This document shows, piece after piece, positions 59,826-64,000 of a stretch of DNA of 64,000 bases (position 1 is its first letter; each line of letters starts with the position of its first letter). Location: contig DLLG01000020.1 of the NCBI GenBank assembly GCA_002479075.1, forward strand, positions 448-64,447, given 5' to 3'. The notes under the pieces are model-generated. The model saw only the letters and a program-made list of their open reading frames with translations, was not told the DNA's origin and made no database searches. The position numbers and the translations under genes are program-made. The stretch comes from Clostridiales bacterium UBA7568. Lineage in GTDB: Bacteria; Bacillota; Clostridia; Oscillospirales; CAG-272.

Positions 59826-60344
59826 ATGAATAATCAACCCTCTGTTTCTCCCCGCAAAGCTCTTGAAAACCGTTACAACAGCGTAAGATATGACATCCTG
59901 CTCATCTTTATCTTCACGGTCATCAACATTCTGCTGCCGCTTCTGACCGATTCCAATACGTTTTTCCTCTTCTCCGCAGAGGTGCCGTATTATACTTTCG
60001 CAATCGGATGGGCAATGGTTGAAGGAGAGATGCTCTCTTCAATTGTTTATCCCCTTGTTTTGGCGCTTTTGATTACGGTTCCCTATCTGCTTTTCTGGAT
60101 ATTTTCAAAAAAACGATACGGCTGGATGATTGCGGCGCTTGTGTATTTCTCCATTGACTGTCTGTTCCTTGGGGCTGCGTCGTTCTCTCTCGAATATCTC
60201 GCGGAAATAATATTCCATCTTGTCGCCCTCGGGTTGCTTATTTACGGCGTTGTCCTCGGCGCAAAGCTCAAAAAAATGCCGGCGGACGAACCTCTTGCGG
60301 AAGCTCCCGCAACGGAAGAAATCCCCTCCGAGGAAGAGCAATAA
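59826..60344 (+). CDS. Four-helix membrane protein of unknown function
   Basis: A 172-residue protein with about four hydrophobic segments (near residues 24-45, 75-95, 105-122 and 130-147) and an acidic C-terminal tail rich in Glu, Ala and Pro (PLAEAPATEEIPSEEEQ). The start is the ATG at 59826 after AAAGGTG. I recognise no named family. It has its own promoter and is the only gene on its strand here. A terminator lies at 60439, so the transcript would have a 3' untranslated part of about 95 bases. Confidence 0.7.
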   Translation: MNNQPSVSPRKALENRYNSVRYDILLIFIFTVINILLPLLTDSNTFFLFSAEVPYYTFAIGWAMVEGEMLSSIVYPLVLALLITVPYLLFWIFSKKRYGWMIAALVYFSIDCLFLGAASFSLEYLAEIIFHLVALGLLIYGVVLGAKLKKMPADEPLAEAPATEEIPSEEEQ

Positions 60345-60438
60345 TACATAAAAACAGCCTTCCCCGCCGGGAGATGGCTATTACAAAAATTATTTTTATC
60401 TGTTTTTGAGACGAAACATACTTTTTCTGCAAACCGAG

Positions 60439-60463
60439 CCACCCGCCCTGCGGGTGGTTTTTT
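60439..60463 (+). terminator. Intrinsic terminator downstream of the small membrane-protein gene
   Basis: The 8-bp stem CCACCCGC with GCGGGTGG (60439-60446 and 60450-60457) has a 3-nt loop and six T. Confidence 0.88.
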
Positions 60464-60648
60464 GATGCGCAAAAGCTGCTCCTCTACGATGATGCTCTGC
60501 CTTCGCCCCGCAGCCCTTGCCGCGGCGGATATAAATCCCTCTGCAAACTCTTTTCTTCCGCACAAAAAAGAAGCGGCGGCTGACATTCTTTGTCAAACCG
60601 CCGTTTCTTTATTTTAAGGAGAACAAATGAAGAAGTTAGCTTAAATTA
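60464..60648. other. Gap with no supported gene, one terminator and a five-codon ORF
   Basis: Short frames exist on both strands but look non-coding. A bidirectional terminator occupies 60564-60616 (CGGCGG/CCGCCG outer stem, TGACA/TGTCA inner stem, T runs on both sides) and closes the htrA gene on the minus strand. A strong AAGGAG followed by ATG (60627) opens a five-codon ORF, MKKLA, ending at 60644; it may be a remnant of a lost gene. Confidence 0.5.
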
Positions 60649-60649
60649 T

Positions 60650-62086
60650 TTATGAGGGATCAAACTCGACAAAGGTAACGTCAAGACTGAGTTCCTCGCA
60701 GGAACGCAGATAAGATTCATACGTCATTCGCTTCTGGGATTCCTCCGTCGGGCGGAGAACCTTGACCTTTACCGTATCCCCGACTTTATATCTCGTCAGC
60801 AGCTCGGTAAGCGTTGAAAAGTCGCCGCAGTCTGTATCGCCGAGAGAAATTATCAGATCTCCCGCCTGTATTCCCGCAAGAGCGGCTGTTCCGCCCTCTT
60901 TGACGCTGTCAACACGGATAACTCCCGTTGCTCTTATTCTGCCGATGTCGATATAGTTATAAACGTTTACCCCAAGGCGTGCAACGCCTGTAAGATAGCC
61001 GTATTTCGAAAAATCATTTATACATTTGATGACCTTTTCGCTCGGGATTGCATATCCCATAGCCTCAACGCTCGTTCCGCCGACCTTTGCGTTTGTAATA
61101 CCGATCAGCTCGCCCTTCATATTGAAAAGTCCGCCGCCGGAGTTACCGGAGTTTATTGCCGCCGTTGTCTGCATAAGAATCATCGTTGTGTTTTCAATCG
61201 TAACCGTTCTGGAAAGAGCGCTTATGATACCGTCCGAAAGAGTTATGCCGTAACCGAGGGGATTGCCTATCGCAAGCACCTGCTCGCCAAGCTTGAGTGC
61301 CGTTGAGTCACCGATCTTTGCGGCAGAGCAATCGTTTTTGTCTATCTTGATGACAGAAACATCTGCGCTTTCGTCGCCGCATACATATTTGCCTTCATAC
61401 TTTGTGCCGTCATAGAGAATAACGGTTATCGTTTCGGTATTCTTGCCAACGACGTGATAGTTTGTGATTATATAGCCGTCCGTTGTATAAATAACGCCTG
61501 ACCCGCTGCCGGAAGATCTCTGTGTTCCGAGCATCGTTTCAACAGTCTCTGTTACATTGATCTGAACAACAGAGTTTATACATTTTTCCGCAACCTCTGC
61601 GTAATCCGCAAGTAAAACGCCATCCGTTGTTTTGGTTGCAAGCGGAATGTCCTTTGCGTTTACGCCGCTTGTCGGAATGATAACATCCGAAGGCGACGTT
61701 GTCGTTTCACCGGAAGAAGTTGTTGCTGCGGCAGGAGCGGTCGTTGTTCCGGCGGGCAGATCTGTTGTTGTTTCGCCCTTATTGCTGCGGACAATACCCG
61801 TTATCGCGTTTGCGCATATACCGCAAACAATAGATACCACAAGGCAAAGCGCAACTATCCAGCCGACAGCCTTCTTTGACATATATGAGTCCTTCGGTTT
61901 TTTATCATCGGAGGGCTTTTTTCCGTAATTATTGTAATCATAATATTGAGGTCTGTTCGAATAATGATCCTCTCCGTGACCGCCATCCGATGTTTCTCCG
62001 GACTTATCTTCGTTTGTTATGCTTTCCGTATGCTCGTCTTTGCCCGATTCGTCATCAACGGGTCTCTTTTCATCATCGTAAATCAT
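60650..62086 (-). CDS. htrA: HtrA/DegP-like membrane-anchored serine protease with PDZ domain
   Basis: A quality-control protease acting outside the membrane. The 478-residue protein has an acidic cytoplasmic N-terminus (about residues 1-70, Asp/Glu/Gly/Tyr-rich), one membrane segment (about 73-97) and a Thr-rich linker (about 105-133). The S1C trypsin domain has the triad H211 (TNYHVV), D242 (ADVSVIKI) and S316 (INSGNSGGG). A C-terminal PDZ domain (about 365-470) contains GGTAALAGIQAGDLIISLGD. The layout matches Firmicutes HtrA/YycK proteins; in Bacillus htrC (yycK) is part of the wal operon, but here the gene lies apart from it. Confidence 0.95.
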   Translation of the reverse strand: MIYDDEKRPVDDESGKDEHTESITNEDKSGETSDGGHGEDHYSNRPQYYDYNNYGKKPSDDKKPKDSYMSKKAVGWIVALCLVVSIVCGICANAITGIVRSNKGETTTDLPAGTTTAPAAATTSSGETTTSPSDVIIPTSGVNAKDIPLATKTTDGVLLADYAEVAEKCINSVVQINVTETVETMLGTQRSSGSGSGVIYTTDGYIITNYHVVGKNTETITVILYDGTKYEGKYVCGDESADVSVIKIDKNDCSAAKIGDSTALKLGEQVLAIGNPLGYGITLSDGIISALSRTVTIENTTMILMQTTAAINSGNSGGGLFNMKGELIGITNAKVGGTSVEAMGYAIPSEKVIKCINDFSKYGYLTGVARLGVNVYNYIDIGRIRATGVIRVDSVKEGGTAALAGIQAGDLIISLGDTDCGDFSTLTELLTRYKVGDTVKVKVLRPTEESQKRMTYESYLRSCEELSLDVTFVEFDPS

Positions 62087-62208
62087 TTTTATTCCCCCTT
62101 CGGAAAAAATACGACTTCCTTTTTTCTTTCTGGTTAAATTCTAACTCAAAAATGTGTCAAAGGATTGAACGTTTTTTATCTCTTGCGTAAATAAGTTTAT
62201 AGTTTTTA

Positions 62209-62237
62209 TTGAATTTTAGTGTAGGACTGTATATAAT
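62209..62237 (+). promoter_or_regulatory. Promoter of the GNAT acetyltransferase gene
   Basis: TTGAAT (62209-62214) and TATAAT (62232-62237) with a 17-bp spacer, upstream of the ATG at 62269. Confidence 0.75.
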
Positions 62238-62268
62238 AGGACATAAGAAAACTTTTCAGGAGCGTTTT

Positions 62269-62829
62269 ATGGAAAAGGATATGCTCTCCGTTTTTACAAA
62301 AATCCCAACGCTTGAAACAGATCGGCTGATTCTGCGCCGGATGAAGCCTTCGGATGCAGAGGATATGTTTGAATATGCCTCCCGTCCCGAAGTATCCGAA
62401 TATCTTTTATGGCTACCGCACACAACACAGCGCTTCACAAAAAATTATCTGCATTTTTTGCAGAGTCAATACATCACAAAAAATTTCTATGACTGGGCTG
62501 TCACAATAAAGTCTACGGGAAAAATGATCGGCACCTGCGGCTTTACCTCATTTGATCTTACAAACAATTCCGCCGAGGTCGGTTATGTCCTCAGCAGCAG
62601 CTATTGGGGTCTCGGCATTGCTCCGGAAGCTCTGAAAAAAGTGATCGATTTCGGTTTCCGCGAGCTCCGGCTCCATCGCATTTGCGCCCGCATTATGGAT
62701 GGCAACGTTCGCAGCGAAGCCGTTGCAAAAAAGTGCGGGCTGTCCCTTGAAGCAACTATGCGCGATCTGCTCTTCGTCAAGGGCAAATACCGAACCATCA
62801 AAATTTATTCCGTCCTCGAAACCGACTGA
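62269..62829 (+). CDS. GNAT family N-acetyltransferase, RimJ/RimL type
   Basis: I place the start at the ATG at 62269 after CAGGAGCG, giving 186 residues; the open frame begins in the promoter. The protein shows the RimJ/RimL pattern: LETDRLILRRMKPSDAEDMFEYAS near the start, IGTCGFTSFDLTNNSAEVGYVLSSSYWGLGIAPEALKKVIDFGF (acetyl-CoA-binding motif A), and GNVRSEAVAKKCGLSLEATMRD in motif B. Members acetylate ribosomal proteins, antibiotics or small amines. The substrate is unknown. Confidence 0.92.
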   Translation: MEKDMLSVFTKIPTLETDRLILRRMKPSDAEDMFEYASRPEVSEYLLWLPHTTQRFTKNYLHFLQSQYITKNFYDWAVTIKSTGKMIGTCGFTSFDLTNNSAEVGYVLSSSYWGLGIAPEALKKVIDFGFRELRLHRICARIMDGNVRSEAVAKKCGLSLEATMRDLLFVKGKYRTIKIYSVLETD

Positions 62830-62900
62830 CTTTTCTTTGGAAAAGAAAAGTCAGCAAAAGAAACTTCAATTATTGTTTTGAACAGACTTTATAAAAAGCA

Positions 62901-62930
62901 AACAGAGATGACTTCTCATCTCTGTTTTTA
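62901..62930 (+). terminator. Intrinsic terminator after the acetyltransferase gene
   Basis: The 11-bp stem AACAGAGATGA with TCATCTCTGTT (62901-62911 and 62916-62926) has a CTTC loop and a T run. A second, shorter GC hairpin with a T run lies at 62946-62965. Confidence 0.88.
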
Positions 62931-62967
62931 TTATTACCAGCTGTCCCCGTACCACGGGCTTTTTTGT

Positions 62968-62996
62968 TTGCCTTCGTAATTTATCTATGCTATAAT
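62968..62996 (+). promoter_or_regulatory. Promoter of the sigma-factor gene
   Basis: TTGCCT (62968-62973) and TATAAT (62991-62996) with a 17-bp spacer, about 80 bp upstream of the ATG at 63079. Confidence 0.7.
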
Positions 62997-63078
62997 TATA
63001 ATGAATTTTTTGAACCTTTTGATACATAAAAGCAGCTTAATAATCGAAACCGGTTTTATAAATATGAAAGGAGGACAT

Positions 63079-64000
63079 ATGAAGCAGAAATCAGATTTTG
63101 AAGCATTGCTTGAACAACATCGGATTGCCGTTGAACGGTATATCAATTTCAGACTGATCGATCGTTTTGACGCCGATGATGTCATCGGCGAAACTTATTA
63201 TGCCGCCTACGTCGGCTATGAAACCTTGCGCGACAAAGCTCTTTTCAAGCAATGGATACTATCTATTGCAAAAAATCAGTGTAATCTCTGGCTTCGCAAA
63301 AAATACAGAAGCAATCCGATAACGCTCGACTCCGTTTCGGACGTACCCGATACCGAAGCGACAGAGGATTATGGTGCTTTAAGTATATTAAATCAATTGC
63401 CGAAGGACTATTCCGATTTATTACTACTTACAATGCAGGGATACAGGCAAAGTGAAATATCGGCTCGCCTGTCAATTCCGATAGGCACCGTTAAAAGTCG
63501 TCTGTATTATGCAAAAAAGCGATTCCGCTCAATGTGTACTCCAGATCAGCTCTATATTTTTGAGAAAGGAAGAAAAGCTATGCAAAGAAAAGACCATACT
63601 CACGGTTTCCCATACGAAATGCCTGCTCTCTCAATACAAAAATCCTCTGCGCCGTTTTTCAATGTAAAATGTGAGGAGCAATGGTTTATCATCCCCCGCA
63701 TCGGCAACGAATGTGCGGAAGCAACATACCGTTATCCCGATAAAAAACTGGTCATAGTATCGAATTGCTACGTCCCAAAAAGCTGTCAGGTACACGATGT
63801 ACACGGAGTTAAAATTTGTCGCGACACATACCTTGTCAGACATAAAAAACTGAATCGGAACGAAAAAATATGGTTTACTCAGTTGACCGACGAATATATA
63901 CGCAATCTCGGTACAATTTTTGATGATGAAGGCTGTGAGGGGCCTACACAGATAACAACATTTCTTGAAGAAAGCTATGATGTTCTTGTCAACGGAAATG
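63079..64000 (+). CDS. RNA polymerase sigma factor (sigma-70 family) with long C-terminal extension, truncated by the window end
   Basis: The ATG at 63079 lies four bases after AAAGGAGG, and no stop occurs before the window end, so at least 307 residues are coded. Residues 10-70 resemble region 2 of ECF-type sigma factors (RYINFRLIDRFDADDVIGETYY). Residues 110-160 form region 4 with the helix-turn-helix GYRQSEISARLSIPIGTVKSRLYYAKKRFR. After this, a separate domain begins at about residue 190 (FNVKCEEQWFIIPRIG...). It contains YPDKKLVIVSNCYVP and SCQVHDVHGVKI, with several Cys and His that could bind a metal or ligand. A sigma factor with a C-terminal sensing domain is inferred. The coding region is AT-rich with many TTA/CTA Leu codons, unlike most neighbours, which hints at transfer. 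Confidence 0.85.
   Translation, partial: MKQKSDFEALLEQHRIAVERYINFRLIDRFDADDVIGETYYAAYVGYETLRDKALFKQWILSIAKNQCNLWLRKKYRSNPITLDSVSDVPDTEATEDYGALSILNQLPKDYSDLLLLTMQGYRQSEISARLSIPIGTVKSRLYYAKKRFRSMCTPDQLYIFEKGRKAMQRKDHTHGFPYEMPALSIQKSSAPFFNVKCEEQWFIIPRIGNECAEATYRYPDKKLVIVSNCYVPKSCQVHDVHGVKICRDTYLVRHKKLNRNEKIWFTQLTDEYIRNLGTIFDDEGCEGPTQITTFLEESYDVLVNGN

Noticed and set aside
60242..60586. 114-codon minus-strand frame overlapping the end of the small membrane-protein gene
   Set aside because: It overlaps a plus-strand terminator and another gene, and it has no supporting start site or recognisable motif.
1..64000. CRISPR arrays, tRNA and rRNA genes, transposases or integrases
   Set aside because: I looked for repeated spacer-like units, cloverleaf-like sequences and DDE or tyrosine recombinase motifs and saw none. 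A covariance-model scan would be the decisive test for tRNAs.

Overview
The window looks like a chromosomal segment of an anaerobic, low-to-mid GC Gram-positive bacterium of the class Clostridia, probably a gut-type Oscillospirales or Christensenellales relative. The evidence is a WalR/WalK/YycH/YycI system, SecA with signal peptidase I, a Na+-pump decarboxylase beta subunit, an ECF-type vitamin importer, DUF1540 and DUF1858 proteins, a SpoIIQ-like M23 protein, TTGACA/TATAAT promoters with 17-bp spacers, and strong Shine-Dalgarno sites. No tRNA, rRNA, CRISPR array or insertion sequence was seen. The family assignments come from reading the protein sequences; no database was searched.

Layout. 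0-4.3 kb: three minus-strand lipoproteins with Thr-rich linkers (a truncated solute-binding protein and two paralogues) and a SpoIIQ-like M23 protein. 4.4-8.6 kb: tig-clpP-clpX and a metallophosphoesterase. 8.7-17.2 kb: a DUF1540 protein, then a long minus-strand secretion and housekeeping operon reading secA, two paralogous membrane proteins, lepB, rbgA, rnhB, yraN and an M19 dipeptidase. 17.4-18.3 kb: a self-contained two-gene phage-lysis-like unit. 18.4-24.5 kb: aspartate kinase, ECF S component, a flavoprotein and iron-sulfur pair, and divergently a Na+-pump decarboxylase beta subunit with a tiny gamma-like subunit. 24.5-34.5 kb: an ABC exporter, a G5-M23 cell-wall protein, a GH94 phosphorylase, and a heterodimeric ABC exporter pair preceded by a leader-peptide attenuator. 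34.5-46.4 kb: Nif3, TrmK, DUF1858, an EF-G paralogue, murA and the wal operon. 46.5-54.6 kb: radC-uvrB-uvrA, a type I toxin-antitoxin locus, and ftsH. 54.6-64 kb: an orphan minus-strand transcription unit, an XRE regulator divergent from a membrane protein, alr, a HAD hydrolase, an M3 peptidase, a small membrane protein, an HtrA-like protease, a GNAT acetyltransferase, and a truncated sigma factor with a long C-terminal extension.

How the genes fit together. Much of the window serves protein export and quality control (SecA, LepB, trigger factor, ClpXP, FtsH, HtrA) and envelope homeostasis (WalRK-YycHI, MurA, Alr, two M23 proteins). A nucleotide-excision repair block (radC-uvrBA) sits beside these. 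The least ordinary parts are three small systems without an obvious annotated gene. They are (1) a 31-residue holin-like toxin ORF with a convergent antisense RNA at 52.0-52.4 kb, (2) a 22-codon leader ORF with an intrinsic terminator in front of the ABC exporter pair at 34.3-34.5 kb, and (3) the phage-lysis-like cassette at 17.4-18.3 kb.
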